Source: Desulfallas thermosapovorans DSM 6562 | GTDB taxonomy: Bacteria > Bacillota > Desulfotomaculia > Desulfotomaculales > Desulfallaceae | Direction: 5' to 3' | Assembly (NCBI RefSeq): GCF_008124625.1 | Contig: NZ_VNHM01000007.1 | Location: 62,001 to 126,000 of the forward strand | DNA length: 64,000 bases | Shown here: positions 33,686 through 42,922 of the stretch, in pieces | How positions within the stretch are numbered: the stretch's first letter is position 1 | How the letters are laid out: every line of letters starts with the position of its first letter | Notes under the pieces: generated by a model | Databases searched by the model: none | What the model was told of the DNA's origin: nothing | The model's input: only the letters and a program-made list of their open reading frames with translations | Made by a program: the position numbers and the translations under genes

Positions 33686-36328
33686 TTATTCGCTCCTTTT
33701 AGTCAACCGGGCCAGGTAATCCCGTACAAAGGCCTGCTCATCTTCCTCGGTGCGCAGGTTGCCGTCCAGCCGCTCCCGCCACAGTGCATCCAGCGCTTCG
33801 CGGTAAACCGGCCCGGGACGGTAGCCCAGCTGCTTAATATATTTTCCGTTGATTCTTGGTTTACTATCCTTAATTATATTTAGCAACTCCCTGAAACGTT
33901 CCTTTAACTCATCCTCTTCCAGGATGGCCAGCAGCATGGGATAGCTTTCCCGGGGCATTTGCAGCAACGCCTTGGCCAGTTGACTGACCTTGACATGCCG
34001 GGGTGCTTTCCAAATTAGTGCCACGGTGCTGCTCCATCCTTTAAGGGCGGCCAGCACCTTTTCGGTTTGGCGCTTGCTTAAATTATATTTGGCACAATTT
34101 TCCCGGGCTATTTCAGCGTCCGACCAGTGTAAAACGGCAATAAAATATACCAACCAACCGGAACTGGGCACCATCATCCCCCAATCACTGATCTGGCGAA
34201 TGGAGCGGGGCAAGTCCTTTAGTACCGGTTCAACCTCCCAGTAATTTACCCGGGGGAAAATATAAGCCCAAACCCCCAGTTCCTCCATACGCCTTAGCAT
34301 ACCTTCGGCTTCGGTTTCCGCCAGTATGTGCTTCAGTTCATCCCACAGCCGGTCATTGCTTACTTTGGCCAGTACACCGCGGCGCACCGATTCATTTAGA
34401 AACTTTAACGTCTGGGGCTCGATTTTAAACCCGTACCGCTGCTCAAAGCGAATGGCCCGCAATATTCTGGTGGGATCTTCGATAAAACTTAAATTGTGCA
34501 GCACCCTGACTATGTGGTTCTGTAAATCCTCCCGGCCGTCAAAAAAGTCCACCAAATTGCCAAAACTATCTTCATTTAATGCAACGGCCATGGCGTTGAT
34601 GGTAAAATCACGCCGGTACAAATCCTGGTGCAGCGTGGAGCTTTCCACCTGGGGCAAAGCGGCCGGGTAGGCGTAAAACTCCACCCGCGCGGTGGCCACG
34701 TCAATTTTAAAATCGTCGGAAAAAACCACTTCCGCCGTGCCGAACTGGTGATGCTGCCTAACTTTGGCATTGTAGGCCCGCCCCAGTTCCAGCGCCAGCA
34801 GTATACCGTCACCTTCCACCACCAGGTCTATATCCAGGTTCTCATGTCCCAGTAAAACGTCTCGCACCAACCCTCCGGCGGCGTAGACTTTAAAGCCCAT
34901 GCGATCTGCAATTTGACCGGCTTGCCTTAATATATTACGTACCGTCGAGGGCAGGGTACGCTCCAGCACCCAGCCGATATTGCGACCGGTCAATCCTTCC
35001 TGCCCGCCCCGGTGGTTATAGATTTTTCGGTGTCTGGCCTGTACTTCCCCGTGCAGGGTGCGCAGTATATCGGTGCGGGAGACTATGCCCACAATTTTAC
35101 CGTCCTCCACCACGGGTACCCGCCCAATATCATGGTTAATCATCAATTCCTGCAGTTCCGACACAGGCATATCCCTGGGCACCGATACCACTCTGACCGT
35201 CATGAAACCCTTCACCGGTGCATGGCCCAAACCGTGGTGATTGGCTTTTTCCACGTCCCGGCGGGAAATAACGCCAATTAATTTTTCTCCCTTCACCACG
35301 GGCAAACCGGTGTGACCGTATCGCAGCATGATATGCCCGGCCTCGGCAATACTCATTTCAGGAGCCACTGTCTTTACCGGTGAGGTCATAATATCCGCAG
35401 CACAAACGGGGGGCTGTATTTTATGATAGATAACGTCCAGCAGTTCCCAGGCCAAATCGTCCAGTACGCCGTTTTTAACTGTGGCCGAGGCGGCAGCCGC
35501 ATGTCCACCTCCACCGAAGTGCTTCAATATTTCAGCTACGTTGGCCTGGGGTATACTGCTCCGGCCCACGATATGTACCCGGTCCTCCATTTCAGCCATT
35601 ACAAAAACTACATCCAACCGCTCAATTTCGGAGATGGTGTGGGCCACCAGCGCCAGGCCCACCACGAACTCCGCCGTTTTGGCCTTGGCCAGCAGCACTT
35701 TGGCACCATTAATCTGGTGCCTCTGGGCGTTTACCAGCAAGTCCTTGAGCAAGGCCTTTTGTTCGTCGGTCATGGGCCGGCCCAAAAAATCAGCCACCAC
35801 GGCCAGGTTGGCCCCTTTTTTTAGTAGGAAGGAAACGGCATCCACATCACGGTGGGTGGTATTGGTGAAAACCAGTGAGCCGGTATCACTGTATATACCC
35901 AAACAAAAAATAGTGGCCTCCAGGGAAGTGACCGGTAGCCCGGCCTGCATTATTTTTTCCACCAGCAGGGTAATCGTAGCCCCCACCGTTTCAACCACTT
36001 CCACCGAGCCCTGCACATCACCTTCGACCCGGGGATGGTGGTCATAGATGTGCACATCCACCCCGGGCCGGTCTAAAATATCACTTATTTTACCCACCCG
36101 GCGACGGCTTTTGGTATCCACCAGGATAACACGCTTGATTTTGTTTAAATCAATCTGCTTGACACTGTAAATGTTCAGGGTATCTTTATGCAGCGACATA
36201 AACTCTTCCACATTACGGGACATTTTACCGGGCATTACCAGCCTGGCATCGGGGTATAATTTTTGCGCCGCCACCATGGCCGCCAGCCCGTCCATATCTG
36301 TATTGGTGTGGGTTGTAATAATCTCCAA
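33686..36328 (-). CDS. DHH phosphoesterase - CBS pair - CCA tRNA nucleotidyltransferase fusion
   Basis: 880 residues with three parts. Residues 1-300 are a DHH/DHHA1 phosphoesterase (HTNTDMDG, IYDHHPR). Residues about 308-430 are two CBS domains (DIMTSPVKTVAPE, FMTVRVVSVPRD), usually adenine-nucleotide sensors. Residues about 460-870 are a class II poly(A)/CCA transferase with GGLVRDVLLG and the DIDLV metal site. Single A-adding or CCA-adding enzymes of this composite type are known in Clostridia and Deinococcus relatives; which nucleotides it adds cannot be told. Strong gene, no frameshift seen. Confidence 0.94.
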   Translation of the reverse strand: MEIITTHTNTDMDGLAAMVAAQKLYPDARLVMPGKMSRNVEEFMSLHKDTLNIYSVKQIDLNKIKRVILVDTKSRRRVGKISDILDRPGVDVHIYDHHPRVEGDVQGSVEVVETVGATITLLVEKIMQAGLPVTSLEATIFCLGIYSDTGSLVFTNTTHRDVDAVSFLLKKGANLAVVADFLGRPMTDEQKALLKDLLVNAQRHQINGAKVLLAKAKTAEFVVGLALVAHTISEIERLDVVFVMAEMEDRVHIVGRSSIPQANVAEILKHFGGGGHAAAASATVKNGVLDDLAWELLDVIYHKIQPPVCAADIMTSPVKTVAPEMSIAEAGHIMLRYGHTGLPVVKGEKLIGVISRRDVEKANHHGLGHAPVKGFMTVRVVSVPRDMPVSELQELMINHDIGRVPVVEDGKIVGIVSRTDILRTLHGEVQARHRKIYNHRGGQEGLTGRNIGWVLERTLPSTVRNILRQAGQIADRMGFKVYAAGGLVRDVLLGHENLDIDLVVEGDGILLALELGRAYNAKVRQHHQFGTAEVVFSDDFKIDVATARVEFYAYPAALPQVESSTLHQDLYRRDFTINAMAVALNEDSFGNLVDFFDGREDLQNHIVRVLHNLSFIEDPTRILRAIRFEQRYGFKIEPQTLKFLNESVRRGVLAKVSNDRLWDELKHILAETEAEGMLRRMEELGVWAYIFPRVNYWEVEPVLKDLPRSIRQISDWGMMVPSSGWLVYFIAVLHWSDAEIARENCAKYNLSKRQTEKVLAALKGWSSTVALIWKAPRHVKVSQLAKALLQMPRESYPMLLAILEEDELKERFRELLNIIKDSKPRINGKYIKQLGYRPGPVYREALDALWRERLDGNLRTEEDEQAFVRDYLARLTKRSE

Positions 36329-36408
36329 TGGTCTGCCTCCGCATATAATGTAATTTTGGGTTTTTCTACATTAGTTTCATATTATACCATATTTATCGGC
36401 CCGGTGCG

Positions 36409-36447
36409 TAAAAAACATGCCCCGAAAGCCTGGTAAAGCTTCGGGGC
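36409..36447 (-). terminator. Terminator after lysA
   Basis: Minus strand GCCCCGAAGC and GCTTTCGGGGC pair, then ATGTTTTTTA. Located about 35 bases after the lysA stop. Confidence 0.88.
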
Positions 36448-36480
36448 ACTATATCGAGATACTATGCTTTTTTATGTTGT

Positions 36481-37827
36481 TTAACGCCCGGCACCGGCTA
36501 TTTTAACCACCCGGCCGCCGCCAAGCCGCTCCGGTACCACATCGTTCCTGATTAAGTCTTCGTAAGTTTCCCGGGCCACGATAATATCCGCTGCACCATC
36601 CCGCACCAAAACCATGGCCGGGCGGGGCAGGCGGTTATAGTTCATGGACATGGAGTAATTATAGGCCCCGGTGGAGGAAACCGCCAGTATATCACCGGGA
36701 ACGGGAGCCGGCAGCTCTATATCCCAGATCAGCATATCACCTGATTCGCAGCATTTTCCGGCAATAGATACCGTTTCCCCGGGTTTTTCAGCGGCCCGGT
36801 TGGCCAGTATTGCTTCATAGCGGGACTGGTACAACGCCGGTCTGGGGTTGTCACCCATACCCCCGTCCACCGCTACGTATTTGCGGATACCGGGTATGTT
36901 CTTCACCGCACCCACTGTATACAGTGTGGTTCCGGCGGGGCCGCTGATGGAACGGCCGGGTTCCACCAGCACCCTGGGCACAGCCAAACCATGGGATTGG
37001 GCCAGGTTTTGCACCGCCTGCACCAGCATATCGGCGTATTTGCTCACGGGCTGGGGCTTATCCGCCTCGGTATAATAAATTCCCATACCACCGCCAAAGT
37101 TCATTTCCCCGGGCTGCCAGCCTGTTTCCCGGTACACCTCGGCAGCGAACCCGAGCATAACTTCAGCGGCGTGGGTGTAAGACTGCAGCTCAAATATCTG
37201 GGAACCAATATGACAGTGCAGCCCGGTAAGCTGAACATTATCCAAAGCCAGCGCCTGTTTAATTATTTCCATAGCCTGGCCGTTTTCAATGACCATGCCG
37301 AATTTGCTGTCAATCTGGCCTGTTTTAATATACTCATGGGTGTGTGCTTCCACGCCCGGGGTCAACCGCAGCATTATTTTGGCCCGTACACCCGCCTCAC
37401 CGGCCAGCCGGTTAAGCATTTGCAGTTCATGGGGGTTATCTACCATAATTCGGCCCACATTGTACTCCAATGCTAATTGCAGTTCAGCAGCCGATTTATT
37501 ATTACCGTGGAAATATACCCTTTCCATGGGAAAACGCGCTTTTTTGGCGGTATACAGCTCGCCCCCCGATACCACATCCAGGCTTAAACCTTCTTCGGCT
37601 ACCATACGGCAAACTGCCAGGGTAAGCAGTGTTTTGGCCGCGTATAAAACTACACCGTCGTATTTTTCAATAAACGCCCGGTAATAATTGCGGCAGTTTT
37701 GCCGAAAGTGCTGCTCATCCAGCACATACAGCGGCGTACCGAAGGTTTCGGCCAGTTCCACGGTATCGCAACCGCCTATTTCAAGGTGCCCTTTGTCGTT
37801 AATCTGCATGGTGCCCTGTAACTTCAT
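36481..37827 (-). CDS. lysA: Diaminopimelate decarboxylase
   Basis: LysA makes lysine from meso-diaminopimelate. The PLP lysine is K65 in LYAAKT (family: YAxKA). HCHIGSQIF near residue 195 and CESGDML near residue 345 are the other active-site marks. GGAGG lies seven bases before the ATG at 37827 (448 residues). In Bacillus lysA follows the spoVA operon; here three activase genes intervene. The last codons and stop (GAGR-stop) coincide with a half copy of repeat family A (GGTGCCGGGCGTTAA). Confidence 0.96.
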   Translation of the reverse strand: MKLQGTMQINDKGHLEIGGCDTVELAETFGTPLYVLDEQHFRQNCRNYYRAFIEKYDGVVLYAAKTLLTLAVCRMVAEEGLSLDVVSGGELYTAKKARFPMERVYFHGNNKSAAELQLALEYNVGRIMVDNPHELQMLNRLAGEAGVRAKIMLRLTPGVEAHTHEYIKTGQIDSKFGMVIENGQAMEIIKQALALDNVQLTGLHCHIGSQIFELQSYTHAAEVMLGFAAEVYRETGWQPGEMNFGGGMGIYYTEADKPQPVSKYADMLVQAVQNLAQSHGLAVPRVLVEPGRSISGPAGTTLYTVGAVKNIPGIRKYVAVDGGMGDNPRPALYQSRYEAILANRAAEKPGETVSIAGKCCESGDMLIWDIELPAPVPGDILAVSSTGAYNYSMSMNYNRLPRPAMVLVRDGAADIIVARETYEDLIRNDVVPERLGGGRVVKIAGAGR

Positions 37828-37973
37828 CAAGTTTCCTCCGTTCAGTCGGGAATATCATAGCTTGCATATTAGGGTAAACGGTCTATTTTGCTAGTGCACA
37901 TTTTAACACGGTTTAATTAATTAAGTCAATTGAGCGTGTTTTTGTCCCTTTGGCAAAAAATAACCGGGTTGAT

Positions 37974-38001
37974 TAAGCCAGGATTCAATGAACCCTGGCT
38001 T
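37974..38001. terminator. Hairpin after the HgdC-type activase gene
   Basis: AAGCCAGG and CCTGGCTT pair across a 12-base loop, about 45 bases after the activase stop. On the minus strand it is followed by AATCAACC, a poor T-run, so termination is uncertain. Confidence 0.4.
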
Positions 38002-38044
38002 TACCTTTAAATATAAACGGCAAATTGCCTGTGTTGAGTTGATA

Positions 38045-39016
38045 TTATGAAATTTTTTCGCCGGGGATGAGATTGCTCCAGCGACCGCAGCGGTCGCCCC
38101 AGCGGGCGATGACCCGGCCGGATTCCAGTATTTCCACCACTTCACATACATTGGGACAACCGTCACAGGCAAAACCACCGGCCTTAAAATCCCTATCCGC
38201 AACGCCGAAGCCTTTGAAGCCGGTGCTCTTCCGGTTGGTGGCTTCCCTGGCCAGCATGGCGGCCCCCAGCGCGCCCATGACGTTGTAATAGGGGGGCACG
38301 TGTACCGGCATCCCCAGTGCCTTTTCAAAGGCGGCTTTCATACCGGCATTGGCGGCCACTCCGCCTTGGAACACCACCGGCCCCAGTATCTCCTTCCCTT
38401 TACCGATGTTGTTCAAATAATTGCGCACCAGCGCTTCGCAAAGCCCGGCCAAAATATCGGACACATTATAGCCCATTTGCTGCTTATGGATCATATCGCT
38501 TTCGGCGAATACGGCACACCGTCCTGCAATGCGCACCGGTACGGTGGATTGGAGTGCCAGAGGGCCGAACTCTTCAATTTTTATATTCAGGCGGGAAGCC
38601 TGCTGGTCCAAAAAGGAGCCCGTCCCCGCGGCACAGACGGTGTTCATGGCAAAGTCCGCCACCACTCCGTTGCGCAGTATAATTATTTTGGAATCCTGAC
38701 CGCCGATTTCCAGTATGGTTTGAACACCGGGCACCACGTTGGAGGCGGCGATGGCATGGGTGGTAATCTCGTTCTTGATAATGTCGGCGCCGGTAATTAC
38801 CCCGGCCAGATGCCGGCCACTACCGGTGGTCCCTACACCGGCCACCTTTATTTTGCCCGGCAGGGCTTCCTGGAGTTGCTTCAACCCCTGTTGCACCACT
38901 TCGATGGGTTTCCCCCGGGTGCGCAGGTAAATGCTGTGTTTAACCGTGCCGTCCTCACCGGTGAGCACCAGGTTCGTGCTCACCGAGCCTACATCTATTC
39001 CCAGGTAACAATACAT
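38045..39016 (-). CDS. HgdC-type acyl-CoA dehydratase activase (BadF/BcrA ATPase)
   Basis: 323 residues from the ATG at 39016 (GGGGAGG upstream). The ASKHA ATPase motifs are GIDVGSVSTNLVL (residues 6-18), VGTTGSGR and EIGGQDSKI. Cysteines C128 and C167 match the pair that holds the bridging [4Fe-4S] cluster in HgdC dimers. A C-terminal Cys-rich tail (CDGCPNVC, GDRCG) is additional. HgdC activates 2-hydroxyacyl-CoA dehydratases by ATP-driven electron transfer. No dehydratase subunits are nearby, so the partner is unknown. Confidence 0.92.
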   Translation of the reverse strand: MYCYLGIDVGSVSTNLVLTGEDGTVKHSIYLRTRGKPIEVVQQGLKQLQEALPGKIKVAGVGTTGSGRHLAGVITGADIIKNEITTHAIAASNVVPGVQTILEIGGQDSKIIILRNGVVADFAMNTVCAAGTGSFLDQQASRLNIKIEEFGPLALQSTVPVRIAGRCAVFAESDMIHKQQMGYNVSDILAGLCEALVRNYLNNIGKGKEILGPVVFQGGVAANAGMKAAFEKALGMPVHVPPYYNVMGALGAAMLAREATNRKSTGFKGFGVADRDFKAGGFACDGCPNVCEVVEILESGRVIARWGDRCGRWSNLIPGEKIS

Positions 39017-39017
39017 T

Positions 39018-40115
39018 TTAAGCCAATACCTCCCCGGTTTGTTTCTTTCTGGCCAGCAGGTCCACAAATGCTTCCAGCCTGGTGACAAGCCCGGCTTCTC
39101 CGGATTGCTCATCAACTATTAAGGTCATGGTGGGAATGCCCGTTTCTGTGCTTACCCGGGGCAAGATACTCTGGGCCACTATTTCCGGCATGCAGGTAAA
39201 GGGCAACATTTGAATCACCCCGTCATAACCCTGCTCGGCGTACAGCACGGTGTTACCCACAGTTTCCAGACCATGCCCGCCCACAAAATGCCCTAGATAT
39301 TTTACGGCCTTTTCCCTGGCTGTTTTGCTGCTGCGCTTGTTTTTTACCAACCCTAAAAAAAGGTGTTCATTAATCCATTCACTAAGGTAAATGGAGCGAT
39401 CCACTTCCACCCCCATACCGCCCAGCTTGCGCTCGATATCCTGGTTGGTAAATGGCTCCAACAGGGTGTAGATTTCCCCCACCAACCCAATACGCAGCAC
39501 AGGCCTTAATCTATCCACCGGCACAGAACGCATAATTTCAAACGCTCTTTTTCTGGCCGCCGGAAGTTTTTCCGGCGTATCCGCAGCGATTACTTCCTTC
39601 AGGGCAGCCTGCAGCGCCCGGTCGGTAGTGCCCGGCTTGATTTCCCGGGGCCGGCAATAATTAGCTGTTTTCTCCAGTTCATCCACCGCCTCGGCCTTAT
39701 GATAACCGAAACGAATACCATTGATTACTTTCCGCCATGACTGGTGGCCGGTGATGTGTTTAATCTTACCCAAAAGCTCGCCGATGTGCTTCTGCGGCGG
39801 CTCCAGCACCACCAGTTGGTACTGGTAACCCAAATCCCGCAGTATGGCGTGTTCCACATGGGCATAATAACCAAACCGGCAAGGGCCGCACCCGCCGGCC
39901 ATCACCATGGTATCCGCACCCAGCTCAGCGGCTTCCATAAAATTACCAAGGTTTAATTTTAATGGCATACAGGCAAATTCGGGGGCGTGCTTTACACCCA
40001 GCAGCAATGTTTTTTTACTGGAGGGCGGCGGCACCACCACCTCCACGTCCAGGTATTCCAGCATAGCCTTGATACATATCCACATATAGCCCATGTGGGG
40101 GTAAACTATCTTCAA
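39018..40115 (-). CDS. Acyl-CoA dehydratase activase-related protein (DUF2229-like), copy 1
   Basis: 365 residues, TTG start with GGAAAGGTG upstream. Conserved cysteines lie in EFACMPLKL, GGCGPCRFG and MLPFTCMPEI, as in proteins annotated CoA activase-related, which share the fold of the dehydratase subunits' Fe-S domain. It contains SGEAGLVTRLEAFVDL near the end, a match to its paralogue at 40259 (TGEAGMVTRLEAFMDM). It ends one base before the HgdC-type gene, so coupling is clear. Reaction unknown. Confidence 0.85.
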   Translation of the reverse strand: MKIVYPHMGYMWICIKAMLEYLDVEVVVPPPSSKKTLLLGVKHAPEFACMPLKLNLGNFMEAAELGADTMVMAGGCGPCRFGYYAHVEHAILRDLGYQYQLVVLEPPQKHIGELLGKIKHITGHQSWRKVINGIRFGYHKAEAVDELEKTANYCRPREIKPGTTDRALQAALKEVIAADTPEKLPAARKRAFEIMRSVPVDRLRPVLRIGLVGEIYTLLEPFTNQDIERKLGGMGVEVDRSIYLSEWINEHLFLGLVKNKRSSKTAREKAVKYLGHFVGGHGLETVGNTVLYAEQGYDGVIQMLPFTCMPEIVAQSILPRVSTETGIPTMTLIVDEQSGEAGLVTRLEAFVDLLARKKQTGEVLA

Positions 40116-40227
40116 TGGTATCTACACCTTTCCAAACGTGCGTGATGATTTAACCAAACCAAAGCCACGGCTTGTCCTGCCCTTGTGCATGACAAGGGTA
40201 ACAAGGGGGATGACACAGGGGTTAAGC

Positions 40228-40257
40228 AAGGGAACCGTCCCCGTGCTTCCGGCTTCC
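40228..40257. repeat. Family B repeat, copy 3 (partial)
   Basis: GGGAACCGTCCCCGTGC followed by TTCCGGCTTCC. The left arm is degraded (AAGGGGGATGACACAGGGG at 40203-40221). It ends at the stop of the upstream activase gene. Confidence 0.6.
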
Positions 40258-40258
40258 T

Positions 40259-41233
40259 CTATAATGAAGCCGCCACGTTATCCAGATTAAGACGCCACCT
40301 GACCATGTCCATGAACGCCTCAAGACGCGTAACCATACCGGCCTCGCCGGTGTGTTCATCAATGGTTAAGCTGAGCAGCGGCTTGCGCGAGCAGCGGCGG
40401 GCAAATCTTTCAATCAACTCCCCGGTCATTGAATCGGGTCCGCAGCCGAAAGAAGCCACATGGATCAAACCGTCCACCTCCGGGCGGTTAAAATAGTAAA
40501 AGGCGGCACCCACCATGCGCTGGTTTAATGTCCAAAACAACTGCTTGGGCAATTTTTCAGCTTCGGCACGTAAAACATATTCCGGCAAGTTATCCGCAGT
40601 GACCACTCTGGCGCCATAATCCCGTAGACGTTTTAGCATATTCATACTGATATAGCGGTCGTAAATATTATAGGGGTGCCCGATAACCGCAATGGTTACA
40701 TCACATTCTTTCCGGTTGTGCTTGTCCCCCGTTTCCACCGGTAGCTGCCCCGCCTCCATATCCCGGTAATGGCTGTGCAGCGATTTAAGGGATGCCTGGT
40801 AAGCCATATATATGCGGGCCGGGTTGCGGGTGAAATATCTACCTACTGCGTAAAATAAATTGTACATACTGCTACCTTTGCGATATAAGTCCATCTTGTA
40901 ATCAAGCAGCGGCGGCAGGTTATCGATATTATTACGCACCATGTCGGGAAAGCCCAGAAATTTGGGGCAGATATATTCCCGCCGGGCGGTACTGACTATA
41001 CGCGGCAAAAATATATAGTCCACCCTGTCTTTAAGATCCAGCACGTGACCTACAGCCAGTTTGACCGGCAAGCAAGCTTCATCAACGGTTGATTTTAAAC
41101 CTTTTTCCAATAAACCCCGGGTGGTTTCCCGGGAAACCAGGGTTTTTACCCCCAGGCGGTTAAAAAAAGTTTCCCACTGGGGGTAGTAATAATAATAGAG
41201 CAGTGCTCTGGGTATGCCCACTGTAACGGACAT
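40259..41233 (-). CDS. Acyl-CoA dehydratase activase-related protein (DUF2229), copy 2
   Basis: 324 residues from the ATG at 41233, with AGGAGG upstream; the frame to 41269 is rejected. It starts MSVTVGIPRALLYYYYYP, the DUF2229 signature, and has VDEACLPVKLAVGH and IHVASFGCGPDSM, which hold cysteines. The end TGEAGMVTRLEAFMDM matches copy 1, so the two are old paralogues or two halves of one ancestral protein. In other anaerobes the two halves can be parts of one long activase. Product specificity is unknown. Confidence 0.85.
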   Translation of the reverse strand: MSVTVGIPRALLYYYYYPQWETFFNRLGVKTLVSRETTRGLLEKGLKSTVDEACLPVKLAVGHVLDLKDRVDYIFLPRIVSTARREYICPKFLGFPDMVRNNIDNLPPLLDYKMDLYRKGSSMYNLFYAVGRYFTRNPARIYMAYQASLKSLHSHYRDMEAGQLPVETGDKHNRKECDVTIAVIGHPYNIYDRYISMNMLKRLRDYGARVVTADNLPEYVLRAEAEKLPKQLFWTLNQRMVGAAFYYFNRPEVDGLIHVASFGCGPDSMTGELIERFARRCSRKPLLSLTIDEHTGEAGMVTRLEAFMDMVRWRLNLDNVAASL

Positions 41234-41358
41234 GTCAAAAGGCCTCCTGTTAAACGTTCTTTTCCACATTAAGATATTATGAACTAAAAGATAAATTGGT
41301 ATACTTTATAGCTCCAAAGATATGCCCTGCTATTTGACCAAAGGTAAATAATGATAAA

Positions 41359-41402
41359 GGACAAGTAAAAAACCTGGCGCAAACCAGGTTTTTCACTTGT
41401 CC
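41359..41402 (-). terminator. Strong terminator including the spoVAF stop
   Basis: GGACAAGT and ACTTGTCC outside, AAAAACCTGG and CCAGGTTTTT inside, loop of six. The TGA stop of spoVAF lies in the upstream arm. Near-perfect on both strands; it is followed by TTTATCATT on the minus strand. Confidence 0.85.
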
Positions 41403-42922
41403 TTTTTATCATTCCCTTTATCCGGTTTGCGGGCCGGTACCGGTACCCCCTGCCGGTCAACATCCCGGGTTTTCAATATACTGGGCCGCACGTTGCTCAC
41501 CGGCACCGGGCGGCGTACAATGGTATTGTATAGTGCCCTGGCGTTGAAGGGGATTAGCGGCCACATGTAGGGCACTCCGAAGGACCGGGTGAATATCAAA
41601 AGTGCCATCACCAATACCAGACCTATCAGCAGCCCGGGCAAACGGAAGAATCCCACCATCACCAGCAAGAACAGGCGTATCAACCGGTTGGCAAAGGCCA
41701 ACTCGTAACTGGGAGTAAGGTAGTTACCCACCACCGCCGCCGCTGTGTACATGATCACTTCCGCATTGAACAGCCCCACCGTCACTGCCAGATCACCTAT
41801 AAGCAGTGCGGCAATCAAACCCACCGCAGTGGCCAGTGCCGTGGGAGTGTGAATGGTGGCCATGCGCACCATATCCACTGCAACTTCGGCCAGTAAAAAC
41901 TGAACAAATACCGGTATTTTGCCTATTTCATCCGGACCGATGAATTTCAAAGCAGGGGGAAGTATACCTGGCTGCAAAACCGCCAGCAACCACAAGGGCA
42001 ATAAAAATACTGAAATAAATATCCCCATATAGCGGACCAAGCGCATGAATACCCCTGCAGTTGGGTTTTGGCGATATTCCTCGGCATGCTGCAGGTGGTG
42101 GAAAAGGGTGGTGGGGGTAATAATAACGCTGGGTGAAGTATCCACCAGCACCAGTACATGCCCCTCCAACAAGTGAATGGCGGCTACGTCCGGCCTTTCG
42201 GTATAACGCACCCTGGGCAACGGGTTCCAGTAATTCCCGGGGGTGATAAGCTCTTCCACAGCCTTTTCCGCCATCGGCAGCCCGTCTATGTTAATGGCAC
42301 CTATTTTCTCCCGGATACTGTCCACCAAATCTTCGTTGGCAATATCTTCAATATAACAGATGACTATATCGGTCTTGGAACGGTTTCCGGCCTGGACATA
42401 TTCCATGCGCAGTTTGGGATCCCTTATGCGCCGCCTGATCAGCGCGGTATTAAAGACCAGCGTTTCAGTGAAACCGTCCCGGGATCCCCGCACCACCTTT
42501 TCCAAATCGGGCTCCTGGGGACTCCGAGCGGGATAAGTTCTTACATCCAGCAATATAGCCTTATCCAGGCCATCAACAATAAGGGCCAGGGGACCGGAAA
42601 GCATCTTTTCAATCAAATCCTCAATATACTCCGTAGGCTGCACTTCAACATAATTGATGTGTTTCAAGAACAGTTTTTGAAACGCATCCACTGACAGTTC
42701 TTCCCGTTCCAATTGATGCAAGTTGCCCAAGATTTCAGTCATCAATTCGGCATTGGCAAAGGCATCCACAAACAACATCATAATTTTGCGGCCGCCAATG
42801 ATCATTTCCCGCCTTACAATATCAAAGTTTTTATCAAAGGCTAATTTTTCAGCCAGCAAATCCATATTGATATCAAGCTGTTTCTTTAACCTGGTTTTGT
42901 CCTCAATGGCAGCGGGGGCCAT
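41393..42922 (-). CDS. spoVAF: Stage V sporulation protein AF (GerA-family spore germination protein)
   Basis: SpoVAF resembles the A subunit of GerA nutrient receptors and sits in the inner spore membrane. The product is 509 residues from the ATG at 42922, which AGAGGAG serves at eight bases. An N-terminal soluble part (1-290) precedes about five membrane helices (IFISVFLLPLWLLAVL, TAVGLIAALLIGDLAV, LLIGLVLVMALLIF). It overlaps spoVAE by 20 bases, a translational coupling. Following spoVAE as in Bacillus favours SpoVAF over a separate GerKA. Confidence 0.92.
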   Translation of the reverse strand: MAPAAIEDKTRLKKQLDINMDLLAEKLAFDKNFDIVRREMIIGGRKIMMLFVDAFANAELMTEILGNLHQLEREELSVDAFQKLFLKHINYVEVQPTEYIEDLIEKMLSGPLALIVDGLDKAILLDVRTYPARSPQEPDLEKVVRGSRDGFTETLVFNTALIRRRIRDPKLRMEYVQAGNRSKTDIVICYIEDIANEDLVDSIREKIGAINIDGLPMAEKAVEELITPGNYWNPLPRVRYTERPDVAAIHLLEGHVLVLVDTSPSVIITPTTLFHHLQHAEEYRQNPTAGVFMRLVRYMGIFISVFLLPLWLLAVLQPGILPPALKFIGPDEIGKIPVFVQFLLAEVAVDMVRMATIHTPTALATAVGLIAALLIGDLAVTVGLFNAEVIMYTAAAVVGNYLTPSYELAFANRLIRLFLLVMVGFFRLPGLLIGLVLVMALLIFTRSFGVPYMWPLIPFNARALYNTIVRRPVPVSNVRPSILKTRDVDRQGVPVPARKPDKGNDKKDK

